NCBI GenBank assembly: GCA_029243025.1
Contig: JAQWSU010000029.1
Span: 36,015-100,014, forward strand
DNA from: Pirellulaceae bacterium
GTDB lineage: Bacteria > Planctomycetota > Planctomycetia > Pirellulales > Pirellulaceae
DNA length: 64,000 bases
Reading direction: 5' to 3'
The notes beneath the pieces were generated by a model. The model was given only the letters and a program-made list of their open reading frames with translations, was not told where the DNA came from and did not search any database. The position numbers were made by a program, and so were the translations under genes. Shown piece by piece: positions 43,063-52,164 of this stretch. How positions within the stretch are numbered: position 1 is the stretch's first letter; each line of letters begins with the position of its first letter.

Positions 43063-45303
43063 ATGGACTTTCGCCGACTTTTGTTCTGTGCCTGGATTGC
43101 GTTACTTTTTTCGGGATTTAGCGAGGACTGTTCCTCTGCAGAAATCGTCTTTCGGCGCCATCTGATCAATGCGGATTCTCGGTTTAGCGCTTGCGCTGCG
43201 ATTGATGTGAATCGTGATGGTCGACTGGACATCTTTTCAGGTGGCTTTTGGTATGAAGCACCGGATTGGCAACGCCGTCGAACGAGAAATGTACCGGAGA
43301 TTCGTGGTCGGTTTGACGACTACTCGAATCTGCCATTCGATGTGAATCGCGATGGTTGGGTTGACATTATTAGCGTCAACTACCGGAGCAAGTCCCTGTA
43401 TTGGGTGGAGAATCCTGGCAGTCATCCCGGGGAATGGAAAACGCATCTGATTGACACTCCGGGACCGAGTGAGACCGGACGTCTTGTCGACATTGATCAT
43501 GATGGGATTCTGGATGTATTACCGAATGGGACCAAATACGCTGCCTGGTACCAACTTGATCCCGCTGGACTTTCAATCAACGGTAAGTTGAATCCCAACT
43601 GGCTTCGCCACGACTTGCCCTTCGAACTAGCTGGACATGGAGTTGGTTTCGGCGATATCGACGGTGATGGTCGCACTGACTTAGTGGGACCTCAGGGCTG
43701 GCTGCGGGCTCCCGAGGATCCAATTACCGGTCGATGGATCTGGCAGCCTGAGTTTTCCACACACCGTGATGCAAGTGTTCCAATCCTGGTGCACGATGTG
43801 GATCGTGATGGGGATGCTGATTTGATTTGGGGACGTGGGCACAATATTGGCTTGTATTGGATGGAACAGCTTCGCGTTGGCGATCAGCGACGCTGGCAGT
43901 TACACGCAATTGATACAAGCTGGTCTGGGGCGCATGCCATCATGTTAGCCGATATTGATGGCGATCAACGCCAGGATTTAGTGGCTGGAAAACGATATCT
44001 GGGGCACGGGGGGAAAGATCCCGGAGAATATGATCCATTGGCGGTCTATTGGTACTCGTTCGCTCAAGGCTCGAAGAGTTGGACGCGACACTCAATATCT
44101 GTCGGAGGAACGTGTGGCTTTGATCTGGATCCTAAATGTGTTGATATGGATGGAGATGGTGATGTTGACATCCTCGCGCCAACGCGCGCGGGTTTGCACT
44201 ATCTTGAAAATCTTGGCCACGAGAATCTTGGCCACGAGAATCTTGGCCATCAGACAGCTGATTTGTTAGCTCTTGCTGAAGATCGATCCATTTCCAAAGG
44301 TGCCAAGGGCGAATCGCTCCTGTCGCTACAAAATCATCAAGGGGAATCCCAAACCGTGAAGTCCGAATTGGATTGGGGGCTGAAACGCTGGCAGATTCTT
44401 CGCGTCTTGGAGCAGGTCATGGGGCCACTTCCCGGACCGAGCCGACGTGTCCCGCTCAAGATTGAGCGAATCTCAGAAGAGGAAACCACGAAATACATCC
44501 GCCGAAAGATCCTGTTTTCAGCCGAAGCAGGAGATCGAGTACCGGCCTATTTGTTAATCCCCAAGTCGGTTCGAGATTCTCCCGGTAACAAACTGCCTGC
44601 CATGCTCTGTCTCCATCCTACGAGTCCACTCGGGAAGGCACAGGTTTGTGGTCTTGGAGGCAAGCCGAGTCGCTTCTATGCACACGAGTTGGCTGAGCAG
44701 GGATTTGTTTGTCTCGCTCCGGATTACCCCTCGTTTGGAGACTATCAGGATTACGACTTTGAGAGGGACCAGTACGTGTCTGGGACGATGAAGGCGATTT
44801 GGAATAATATTCGAGGGGTTGATTTACTTGAATCGCTGCCGTTCGTTGATCGCGACAAGATTGGTTGCATCGGACATTCGTTAGGTGGACATAATAGTCT
44901 ATTCACGGCTGCGTTTGACCAGCGGATTCGTGCTGTGGTGACCAGTTGTGGATTCAACTCATTCAAGCATTACTATGGTGGCGACTTGAAAGGTTGGACG
45001 AGTGCTCGTTACATGCCTCTAATTCAGACGAGGTACGGGTTAGATCCGGCCCAAGTTCCGTTTGATTTTGACAGTGTGCTTGCGGTTATTTCACCACGCC
45101 CCGTGTTTGTCAACGCGCCTTTACACGATGCCAATTTTGCCGTCGAAGGTGTGCGACTGTCTCTGGCCGGTGCGCAAGAAGTTTTCAAACTTCATGATGC
45201 TTTCGATCAAGTCACCGTTGTCTTTCCGAATGTCGGACACGAATTTCCATCTGAAATACGTCAACAGGCTTACGAATGGTTGAAACAAAAGTTGGATCCT
45301 TGA
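43063..45303 (+). CDS. FG-GAP repeat protein fused to a dienelactone-hydrolase-like alpha/beta hydrolase
   Basis: 746 residues from the ATG at 43063, which has GGGAG 9 bases upstream and starts a proper signal peptide (LLFCAWIALLFSGFS). An upstream ATG at 43009 would add 18 residues and bury the signal, so it was not used. Residues about 25-385 contain FG-GAP/VCBS blades with Ca-binding DxDxDG loops (DVNRDGRLDIFSGG, DIDHDGILDVLPNG, DIDGDGRTDLVGP, DVDRDGDADLIWG, DMDGDGDVDILAP). After a linker with a triplicated ENLGH unit, residues about 440-745 form an alpha/beta hydrolase: GHSLGG with nucleophile S606, D in SPRPVFVNAPLHD and H in FPNVGHEFP. Probably a secreted esterase acting on polysaccharide side groups (inference), next to the divergent sulfatase. 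Confidence 0.85.
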   Translation: MDFRRLLFCAWIALLFSGFSEDCSSAEIVFRRHLINADSRFSACAAIDVNRDGRLDIFSGGFWYEAPDWQRRRTRNVPEIRGRFDDYSNLPFDVNRDGWVDIISVNYRSKSLYWVENPGSHPGEWKTHLIDTPGPSETGRLVDIDHDGILDVLPNGTKYAAWYQLDPAGLSINGKLNPNWLRHDLPFELAGHGVGFGDIDGDGRTDLVGPQGWLRAPEDPITGRWIWQPEFSTHRDASVPILVHDVDRDGDADLIWGRGHNIGLYWMEQLRVGDQRRWQLHAIDTSWSGAHAIMLADIDGDQRQDLVAGKRYLGHGGKDPGEYDPLAVYWYSFAQGSKSWTRHSISVGGTCGFDLDPKCVDMDGDGDVDILAPTRAGLHYLENLGHENLGHENLGHQTADLLALAEDRSISKGAKGESLLSLQNHQGESQTVKSELDWGLKRWQILRVLEQVMGPLPGPSRRVPLKIERISEEETTKYIRRKILFSAEAGDRVPAYLLIPKSVRDSPGNKLPAMLCLHPTSPLGKAQVCGLGGKPSRFYAHELAEQGFVCLAPDYPSFGDYQDYDFERDQYVSGTMKAIWNNIRGVDLLESLPFVDRDKIGCIGHSLGGHNSLFTAAFDQRIRAVVTSCGFNSFKHYYGGDLKGWTSARYMPLIQTRYGLDPAQVPFDFDSVLAVISPRPVFVNAPLHDANFAVEGVRLSLAGAQEVFKLHDAFDQVTVVFPNVGHEFPSEIRQQAYEWLKQKLDP
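44206..44250 (+). repeat. 15-bp tandem triplication in the interdomain linker
   Basis: GAGAATCTTGGCCAC occurs in tandem three times (first copy with one change, last ending CAT), encoding ENLGH-ENLGH-ENLGH at the junction of the FG-GAP domain and the hydrolase. Near-identity suggests slippage during replication. Confidence 0.85.
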
Positions 45304-45683
45304 AGCAGATCGTCAAAGGAAGTACACACGGCTCGTGACACAAGCTTCTTATTCCAGTCACCGGATCGACGATCGGGAAATGTCCGATCACTGTTTTGCT
45401 GACTTCAATTGCATTTGTCTTGCCACCCACGGGTTTTATAAAACGTCGGTACGGCACCATCGGTAGGCGGTCTTTGAAACTCCCATTCTCGAATCGAGAT
45501 GTTTCGTTTTTTTAATATCTCTAGCACTGTCTTTCAGGTGGTGTTTCGGGTTTTTTTTAAGATTTCCGGTTGAACTCGTCGTTTCGGCGTTGAGAATAGA
45601 CTGTGTTATTTATCCTTTATCCTCTAGTGACCTTGCTTGCTCCGCAATAGCCGATGGTCGTTGTCTGATTTTCGGAACCCGTG
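45304..45683. other. Intergenic region before the PEP-CTERM gene
   Basis: 380 bases with no convincing open frame. A short hairpin with a T-run lies at 45487-45513 and an AT-rich stretch (TTTTTTTAATATCT, then GTTATTTATCC) further on could include the promoter of the next gene. Confidence 0.5.
45487..45513 (+). terminator. Possible weak intrinsic terminator
   Basis: TCTCG-AAT-CGAGA is a 5-bp stem followed after seven bases by seven T. The stem is short and lies about 185 bases after the hydrolase stop, so its use as a terminator is uncertain. Confidence 0.35.
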
Positions 45684-46451
45684 ATGCCTTTGAATGATCG
45701 ATTGAAAACTCGCGTCAAGCGATTTACAACGGCTGCAACGGCCGCCGCCGTCACCGGAAATCTTGCCACCGATGCCGATGCAAGTCTCCACATTTGGGAC
45801 GTTGGCCAAACCGGTACCCCTTGGAATGACGTAACGTTAACGGCTTCTTTTCAACCCAACTTCCAGTTGGAGTTTCGGGGCTCGAGCTGGTCGTACAACA
45901 AGACCACCTCATCCGTGTCCGCGTCGTTCTCTGGTTGGGAAGTGAATATGGATTCAAGGTCAAACCTGTCGCATATCAATTCAGCCAAATGGAACTCAGG
46001 GGTGATGATTGACGCCGACGCGAACAACGGTGTGGCCTCCGCAGGCATCGACAGCAAAACGGCGCACTCATGGAAGACAACACGTGCGGCACTGGAGGGA
46101 TTTAGTAGCATTTACTTGACCTCCATGGTGCCGGGCATCGGAAGCGGCTCATTTCGGTGGGGCCCATGGCGACCTACTCCGGCAAATGGCTACTTGGGCA
46201 TCCGTTTTGAGGAAGAGGGTGAGTATTACTATGGTTGGGCGGAACTTACCGTCCGAGACAGGGGACAAATCGACATCGTGAGATGGGCGCTGGAAGACGA
46301 GGCAGGTGTCGCGGCAATGACCGGTGACCCCGTCGCCCCGGAAACGATTCCCGAGCCAGCGTCGATCGCCATTTGGGCGATAGGAGCAGGTGCGGTTGGC
46401 CTTCGAGCCCTCAGACGACGCCGGCAAAACGCAAACGATCAAGTATCTTAG
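45684..46451 (+). CDS. PEP-CTERM sorting-domain protein
   Basis: 255 residues from the ATG at 45684; a GTG directly before it is also open. The N-terminus (LKTRVKRFTTAATAAAVTGNLATDADA) resembles a signal peptide with a basic start and an Ala-rich core. The middle is beta-rich with no recognised enzyme motif (GYLGIRFEEEGEYYYGWAEL is a phrase common in PEP-CTERM proteins). The C-terminus carries the full sorting signal: PEPASIAIWAIGAGAVGL followed by RALRRRR, that is PEP motif, membrane span and basic cluster. Such proteins are recognised and cut by an exosortase (EpsH family, not in this window) and often belong to exopolysaccharide matrices. It is a single plus-strand gene ahead of the phosphodiesterase pair. 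Confidence 0.85.
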   Translation: MPLNDRLKTRVKRFTTAATAAAVTGNLATDADASLHIWDVGQTGTPWNDVTLTASFQPNFQLEFRGSSWSYNKTTSSVSASFSGWEVNMDSRSNLSHINSAKWNSGVMIDADANNGVASAGIDSKTAHSWKTTRAALEGFSSIYLTSMVPGIGSGSFRWGPWRPTPANGYLGIRFEEEGEYYYGWAELTVRDRGQIDIVRWALEDEAGVAAMTGDPVAPETIPEPASIAIWAIGAGAVGLRALRRRRQNANDQVS

Positions 46452-46571
46452 CGTTAACTTTTATCAGGACCGATATAAGGTTGTCTATCGCGGCAAGTCA
46501 GTCCAAGATTCGAACGATTCATTCCGACGCATCGATTCTTTTGAGGGGGCACATCTTCGTCCCCTGTGATT

Positions 46572-46585
46572 ATCTTAGATAAGAT
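46572..46585. repeat. Short palindrome upstream of the phosphodiesterase gene
   Basis: ATCTTA-GA-TAAGAT is a perfect 6-bp dyad with a 2-base centre, about 115 bases before the ATG at 46700. Size and position fit a regulator site, but chance is possible. Confidence 0.35.
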
Positions 46586-46699
46586 GGCCTCTGAGATATT
46601 CTCATTGATTCCTGAGGGCGCCCCGTCGATTCGTTTGAGCGGATGCCCTCCTAGTAGCCCTCCTTTTGGGGATCCGCAAGAAGGTTTTTGCAAGTGCCA

Positions 46700-49600
46700 A
46701 TGTCTCGCAACGTCAACAGCGATTGTCTTATCTCACCGAATCATTCAAAGGTGCTCGTGATTGGCTGGGATGCTGCCGATTGGAGAGCCATTCGTCCGCT
46801 CCTCGAACAGGGCAAGATGCCTCATCTCCAACGAATGATGGAGGAGGGTTGCCACGGTAATGTCTCAACTCTCAACCCAATCCTGAGTCCGATGCTTTGG
46901 ACATCCATTGCCACGGGCAAAAGACCGTCGAAACACGGCATCTGGGGCTTCTCCGAACCGTCACCGGACGGCAAAACCATTCGCCCCATCACCAATAGAA
47001 ATCGCCGTTGCAAGGCGATTTGGAACATCCTGAGTCAGGTTGACAAGAAGTGCAATGTCGTGGGCTATTGGCCATCTCATCCGGCCGAACCCATCAACGG
47101 TGTGATGGTCTCCAATTGGTACCATCGTGCCATCCCGATCAAAGGCTGGACACCCACCTCGATCGCTGACCGGCCACAACCTGGACTGCAGGGCTGGACT
47201 CACGACGAATGGCCGATGCCTGAGGGTACTGTGCACCCAGAGCATCTGTCAGAAAAGCTGATGGAATTTCGCATGCATCCATCGGAATTAGAAGCCGCGC
47301 ACATTGGCCCCTTTATTCCGAACTTTCTCGAGCTTCAGGAGAAAGAAGATCCCCGGCTGGTCGCTTGCTCAAAGGTGCTGGCAGATGCAACGAGCGTCCA
47401 TGCTGCAACGACCGCGCTCATGAGCCTTGAACCGTGGGATTTCACGGCCGTCTACTATGATGCGATCGATCATTTTGGACACGGCTTCATGAAGTATCAT
47501 CCTCCTCGCAATCCTTGGATTCCTGAAACGGATTTTGAAAACTTCAAACATGTCGTGGAATCCGGCTACCGTTTGCACGATCTCTTCCTGGGAACTCTGT
47601 TGCAGCTCGCTGGGGAAGACACGACGGTCATCCTGTTGAGTGATCATGGTTTCCATCCGGATCATCTACGACCGTCAGCCATCCCAGCAATCCCGGCCGG
47701 TCCGGCCGTTGAACATCGCACGTACGGCATTTTTGTCGCGAAAGGTCCGGGCATCCGAAGGAACACTGAATTGACCGGAGCCAGCGTCCTCGATTTGACC
47801 CCAACCGTCTTACAGATCTTCGGTTTACCGGTGGGCAGTGACATGGACGGTAAGGTACTCGCCAACCTCTTCGACCAACCAGCCATACCCACGACCGTCC
47901 CATCGTGGGATGACATTGAGGGGCCGAAACCCGCTGGGATGCACCTCATCGAGGATGAACCTGACAACCAGCAAGACGCTGAAATGATGAAGCAATTGGT
48001 CGAGTTGGGATACATTGAAGCACCCGACGAAGATCAAAATGAAGCCAAGAAGCAATGCTTAGGCGAGCTGCATTACAACTTGGCAGAATCCCATATCGAT
48101 GCGGGCGAATACTGGGATGCCTACTCTTTGCTAGATACGCTCTGGTCAGATTCGCCGCGGGAACATCGCTACGGTTTGAATTTAATCCGATGTCTGGCCG
48201 CATTAGAACGATGGCCTGAACATGCAGAGGCGATTGACTTGCTCGACAAAAACGTCGAGGAAACAACGCAATGGGCTCAGGAGTCCCTTGATGAATTGAC
48301 ACCCGAACTCAAGGAATTCGGTCTCATCGAAGATAAAGACAACGCTGAAGCTAAAAGCGAAGCGACGGTCAACACCAAGGAAGAGGAAAAAACCCGCCCC
48401 CCCGCCGAGCGCCGGAGACGGGCTGAAAAGAAGAAAAAGCTCGAAGCTACGCTCCGCAAGCTTCAATGGTCCCTGGCCCCCATGGACCTGACGATCCAAT
48501 GGTTGCGCATCCAACATAGATTGGCAACCGATGATTTGTCCGGAATTCAGACCGATCTAGAATCGTTCGAAAAACATGCGGAATCCCAATCAAACGTTTC
48601 CATGTATAACATACTGGCGTTTGCCCATCTGAAACTCAAGAATTATCCAAAGGCTGAGATCTATTATCGGAAGCTGCTCGAATTGGATTCCGAAAACGCC
48701 ATTGCGGAACGCGGCTTGGCCGAGATTGCGGTCGTCAAAGAAGATTGGGAAGAGGCGGTCGAAAGGTCATTGTCTGCGATTGACTTGCAATTCAACGACG
48801 CCCACTCGCATTTCTTATTAGCAAAAGCGTTAGCCCAATGTGACGAACCTGAATTGGCGCGCCCGGCTTTTGAATCGGCGATTCACCTCCGTCCCAACTC
48901 GACTGATTATTCGGAGGCTTACATCCAACTACTCGATACCCAAGGTAACTCAACAGCAGCCGAACAGGAGCGTCAACGAATCACGGAGCTTCGCGAGAAG
49001 CTTCGCCAGGCGACCGATGTCGACCTGATCGCACAGCAGGAAATGGCAGAACAGACTGTCCGTCGTCAAGAATTGGGGCTCTTTGTTTCCGCCCCCCAAG
49101 CTAATGCAACCACAACAGGTGACAATGCGATCACGATCGTCAGTGGTCTGCCTCGGTCGGGTACCTCAATGATGATGCAAATGTTGGCGGCTGGCGGGCT
49201 CAACGCCGTCACTGACAAAGGCCGTGAAGCCGACGAAGATAATCCGCACGGATATTTCGAAGACAAACGTGTGATGGGGCTGATGCGAGATAACGATTGG
49301 ATCCCCTCGGCGCACCGACAAGCACTCAAGGTCGTCGCCCCTCTCTTGAAACATCTGCCCAGCGGCTCTCACTACAACATCCTTTTCATGGATCGCGACT
49401 TAAGGGCCGTCGTTAAAAGCCAAAGAACGATGCTGCAACGAAACAATCGTGACGGAGCAAGGTTGCCTGATTACCGTTTGATGCATGATTATCGGCAACA
49501 ACTGGTCGAAATCGAACAATTGATTGCTACTCGTGAAGACATGACGGTGCTATTCTTGAATTACGATCGTACGGTCTCCACTCCACGAGAGGCCTCCGAG

Positions 49601-49708
49601 CAGATTGGGCAATGGTTACTGATGCAGCTCGACCAGAAACGCATGGCCGCAGCTGTCGACCCCAGCCTTCAGCGCCAACGGCCAGAAACCGCTGAAAACG
49701 ATAGCTGA
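46700..49708 (+). CDS. Alkaline-phosphatase-superfamily phosphodiesterase fused to TPRs and a sulfotransferase-like domain
   Basis: 1002 residues from the ATG at 46700; a TTG four codons earlier is open, and no strong ribosome site decides. No signal peptide is seen. Residues about 15-400 form a type I phosphodiesterase/nucleotide pyrophosphatase domain with metal ligands D24 (IGWDAADW), nucleophile T68 (MLWTSIATG), D257 and H261 (DHFGH), D315 and H316 (LSDHGF) and H339. Residues about 455-790 contain TPR-type helical pairs (YNLAESHIDAGEYWDAYSLL; NILAFAHLKLKNYPKAEIYY), broken by a charged Glu/Lys/Arg segment. Residues about 810-990 look like a sulfotransferase: P-loop GLPRSGT (816-822) and a 3'-phosphate-type motif RDLRAVVKSQR. 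The substrate is unknown; nucleotide, phospholipid or sulfated glycan intermediates are possible. The next gene, 41 bases on, is a degenerate paralogue. Confidence 0.87.
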   Translation: MSRNVNSDCLISPNHSKVLVIGWDAADWRAIRPLLEQGKMPHLQRMMEEGCHGNVSTLNPILSPMLWTSIATGKRPSKHGIWGFSEPSPDGKTIRPITNRNRRCKAIWNILSQVDKKCNVVGYWPSHPAEPINGVMVSNWYHRAIPIKGWTPTSIADRPQPGLQGWTHDEWPMPEGTVHPEHLSEKLMEFRMHPSELEAAHIGPFIPNFLELQEKEDPRLVACSKVLADATSVHAATTALMSLEPWDFTAVYYDAIDHFGHGFMKYHPPRNPWIPETDFENFKHVVESGYRLHDLFLGTLLQLAGEDTTVILLSDHGFHPDHLRPSAIPAIPAGPAVEHRTYGIFVAKGPGIRRNTELTGASVLDLTPTVLQIFGLPVGSDMDGKVLANLFDQPAIPTTVPSWDDIEGPKPAGMHLIEDEPDNQQDAEMMKQLVELGYIEAPDEDQNEAKKQCLGELHYNLAESHIDAGEYWDAYSLLDTLWSDSPREHRYGLNLIRCLAALERWPEHAEAIDLLDKNVEETTQWAQESLDELTPELKEFGLIEDKDNAEAKSEATVNTKEEEKTRPPAERRRRAEKKKKLEATLRKLQWSLAPMDLTIQWLRIQHRLATDDLSGIQTDLESFEKHAESQSNVSMYNILAFAHLKLKNYPKAEIYYRKLLELDSENAIAERGLAEIAVVKEDWEEAVERSLSAIDLQFNDAHSHFLLAKALAQCDEPELARPAFESAIHLRPNSTDYSEAYIQLLDTQGNSTAAEQERQRITELREKLRQATDVDLIAQQEMAEQTVRRQELGLFVSAPQANATTTGDNAITIVSGLPRSGTSMMMQMLAAGGLNAVTDKGREADEDNPHGYFEDKRVMGLMRDNDWIPSAHRQALKVVAPLLKHLPSGSHYNILFMDRDLRAVVKSQRTMLQRNNRDGARLPDYRLMHDYRQQLVEIEQLIATREDMTVLFLNYDRTVSTPREASEQIGQWLLMQLDQKRMAAAVDPSLQRQRPETAENDS

Positions 49709-49749
49709 TTCAATGAAATCGATCGCCGCTTTTTGATGGTACATGTATC

Positions 49750-51840
49750 GTGTCGACTGAAGAATGTACGAAACGTCGAGTGCTGCTTGTGGCGTGGCCA
49801 GGAGCTCATTCACAGATCGTGAATTCGATGCTCGAACAGGGACGGCTGCCAAACCTGTCAGGTCTCATCAAGAAAGGCGTCGTCGGCCGCCTGGACAGTC
49901 CGCCACCGTACAATCTCTCTAGCATGGCGACGTCCATCGTGACGGGAAAGCCACCCGGACTGCATGGCATCGTTGGACCTGCAATCCCCTCCGCAGATCG
50001 TTCTAAAATGCAACCCGTTACGTCGGCCCATCGTGAGTCTGCTGCAGTTTGGAATATGTTTTCAACGCGTCATCGGCGCAGCATGGCGGTTGCGTGGCCG
50101 GTAAGTCACCCTGCCGAACCCATTCTGGGAAACATCGTTTCTAATCGATTTGCCCAAGGATTGATGGATCGACGCATTCCGATGCAGCCAGCCACCATTC
50201 ATCCCCAACCGTTGAATGAGAAACTTGCAGAATTTCGAATCTTTGCAGATGAATTGAAGGCGGAAGACCTTTTGCCTTTGCTGCCATTAGGACATGAGAT
50301 CGACCACGACCACGACCCGCGAGTTGCGTTTTGCGCGAGATTAATGTCACAGACCGCTACCGTTTCTACCTGTAGCCAGCAACTGTTGCCGGAGGAGCGT
50401 TGGAGCTTAATGGCCATTTGGTTTCCCGCGATGGCAAGCTTCAATCGTCGCTTTCTCAAATTTCATCTTGCCGACTCCGACACAGCGGAATCGAACGATC
50501 ATCGACTCTATCAAAACGTCCTCAACGCCGCCTACCACTACCATGACCTTTTGCTGGGCCAGTTGATTCAACAGACGGGTAATGATGCTACCGTCATTCT
50601 AGTCTCACCGGTCGCTGAATCTCCCGTCGTGAAAAAACGATTTGGGGAAAGCCACGGCATGCTGGTTATCTCCGGCTCCGACATTCACCAGGACGAATTA
50701 ATCCATGGTGCTAATCTCTTGGACATCACCCCGACCATTTTAACTGCATGTGGCTTACCCATCGGCAAAGACATGAAGGGGCGGCCTTTGTTGGACGCCT
50801 GGCAGGTAGCCCCGCAGGTCGACATGATTGACAGCTGGGACACTCAAGCAGGGCCCAACCCTGAGCAAGAGGAAATTTCTCGCCATCCAAATGCAACGTC
50901 GGTCTCTGCCGCGGCAAGACCGGTCGAATCCGACCCGAAACAACTCGGGCAAGACCAAAATGACGCCCAAGTTTCCCGCGCAGCCGACCTCTATGAATAT
51001 CGCCGAACGAAATCCCTGATGCACAGCGGTTTGTATCGGAATGCGATTTCCAACCTGGAACGACTAGCTCAGGTCGAACCCTTCCAAGTATCGGCAACCC
51101 TTGACTTGGCCCAATGCTTATGGCGTCTCAGAAACATCGAGCAACTGGAACCCTTGATCGATCAATTCGTGAAAGATAGGGGGTCGAATGACGGAGAAAT
51201 CCCGGCCTACATTATTTTGCTCCAGGGGCGCCTGAAGATCATTCAAGGGGATGAAGAAGCAGGGAAATCTTTACTCGCCAACGCTGCCTCCGCCGCAAAC
51301 CAAGATCACTATTTACTCACCCAGATCGGAGAGACCTATCTCAGCTTCAGGGAAGCTGAACATGCTGCCGAAGTGTTCCGGCGAGTCTTAGCGGAGCACC
51401 CCCACCATGCCGCGGCTCACTTGGGATACGGGCGTTCCCTCCTGCAACAGAAGAGACCCCAACAAGCGGCCGACAAATTCACCGAAGCGATCGTCTTACG
51501 ATATCATTACCCCGCTGCTCATTTTTGCCGGGCTGTTGGTCAATTGCGACTGAGAGATCCAGAAGGTGCTCTCGATGCGGCATCGATATGCCTCAAACAA
51601 AATCCGTCGTTTGCACCTGCTCATCGGCTGATGGCGCGCGTCTACAAAAGGTTTTATCGGGACGATCACCTGGCCGCGCAACATCTCCGACAGGCGAAAC
51701 AGTTAAGAGAGAAGAAGCTGCGCGAATCCGATTCTAAGTGGGGGAGCCATCTGCCAGCGGAAGCAGCCGGTTTGGGACCGCTGGACGTGCTGGCCTCGGT
51801 TGCTAACCGCCGTCGCCAGCGGGACCCAAATCAGCGTTGA
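49750..51840 (+). CDS. Degenerate paralogue of the phosphodiesterase (predicted pseudoenzyme) with TPRs
   Basis: 696 residues, GTG start. The whole N-terminal half aligns with the preceding gene without gaps in the key blocks, yet the metal ligands are replaced. The first Asp becomes Pro (VAWPGAHS against IGWDAADW). DHFGH becomes ASFNR (Asp to Ala, His to Arg). LSDHG becomes VSPVA (Asp to Pro, His to Val). The nucleophile Thr (T61 in MATSIVTG) and the last His (ESHGMLV) remain. LDITPTILTACGLPIGKDMKGRPLL keeps the C-terminal part of the fold. Residues about 410-660 are TPR repeats (AAHLGYGRSLLQQKRPQQAA). The sulfotransferase domain of its neighbour is absent. It is intact as a reading frame, so selection on a non-catalytic role (binding, scaffold or regulator of the neighbour) is likely; this is inference. 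Spacing of 41 bases implies co-transcription. Confidence 0.85.
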   Translation: MSTEECTKRRVLLVAWPGAHSQIVNSMLEQGRLPNLSGLIKKGVVGRLDSPPPYNLSSMATSIVTGKPPGLHGIVGPAIPSADRSKMQPVTSAHRESAAVWNMFSTRHRRSMAVAWPVSHPAEPILGNIVSNRFAQGLMDRRIPMQPATIHPQPLNEKLAEFRIFADELKAEDLLPLLPLGHEIDHDHDPRVAFCARLMSQTATVSTCSQQLLPEERWSLMAIWFPAMASFNRRFLKFHLADSDTAESNDHRLYQNVLNAAYHYHDLLLGQLIQQTGNDATVILVSPVAESPVVKKRFGESHGMLVISGSDIHQDELIHGANLLDITPTILTACGLPIGKDMKGRPLLDAWQVAPQVDMIDSWDTQAGPNPEQEEISRHPNATSVSAAARPVESDPKQLGQDQNDAQVSRAADLYEYRRTKSLMHSGLYRNAISNLERLAQVEPFQVSATLDLAQCLWRLRNIEQLEPLIDQFVKDRGSNDGEIPAYIILLQGRLKIIQGDEEAGKSLLANAASAANQDHYLLTQIGETYLSFREAEHAAEVFRRVLAEHPHHAAAHLGYGRSLLQQKRPQQAADKFTEAIVLRYHYPAAHFCRAVGQLRLRDPEGALDAASICLKQNPSFAPAHRLMARVYKRFYRDDHLAAQHLRQAKQLREKKLRESDSKWGSHLPAEAAGLGPLDVLASVANRRRQRDPNQR

Positions 51841-52164
51841 TCTCTTGTCTGTTTTGGGGCCATCAGCGGATCGGGTCCGCTGTTGATCTGACTCGGCAAA
51901 AGCCGATTAGTCCGCGCCGGCAGCACGGTCGGTAAATTCGGTCTTCCAGCGATTTTTTGTCGTACCGCCGCGGATTGGTTCGGTGGGCTGTCGTAATCGT
52001 TTCTCTCGGCTAACTGCGCATGGATTTTCACGGTTTCATCGGTGGCGGTGGGGGTGAGCGGTCACCCGTTGTTCAAGTGCTAGAATTTCAAGACAGGGTC
52101 GTATTCTGGACGGTTGGATGCACCTGTTGTCGCACTGCTTCTTCTGCTCTCAGGTGTTATCCGC
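51841..52164. other. Intergenic region before the kinase-tubulin gene
   Basis: 324 bases with one hairpin just after the upstream stop. An open frame continues in from a TTG at 52114, but the hydrophobic residues it would add are not needed and the ribosome site AGGTG lies at 52152-52156, pointing to the ATG at 52165. Confidence 0.5.
51864..51882 (+). terminator. Hairpin after the pseudo-phosphodiesterase gene
   Basis: CAGCGGA and TCCGCTG form a perfect 7-bp stem with a 5-base loop, 24 bases after the stop at 51840. No T-run follows, so it may stabilise the 3' end rather than terminate. Confidence 0.4.
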
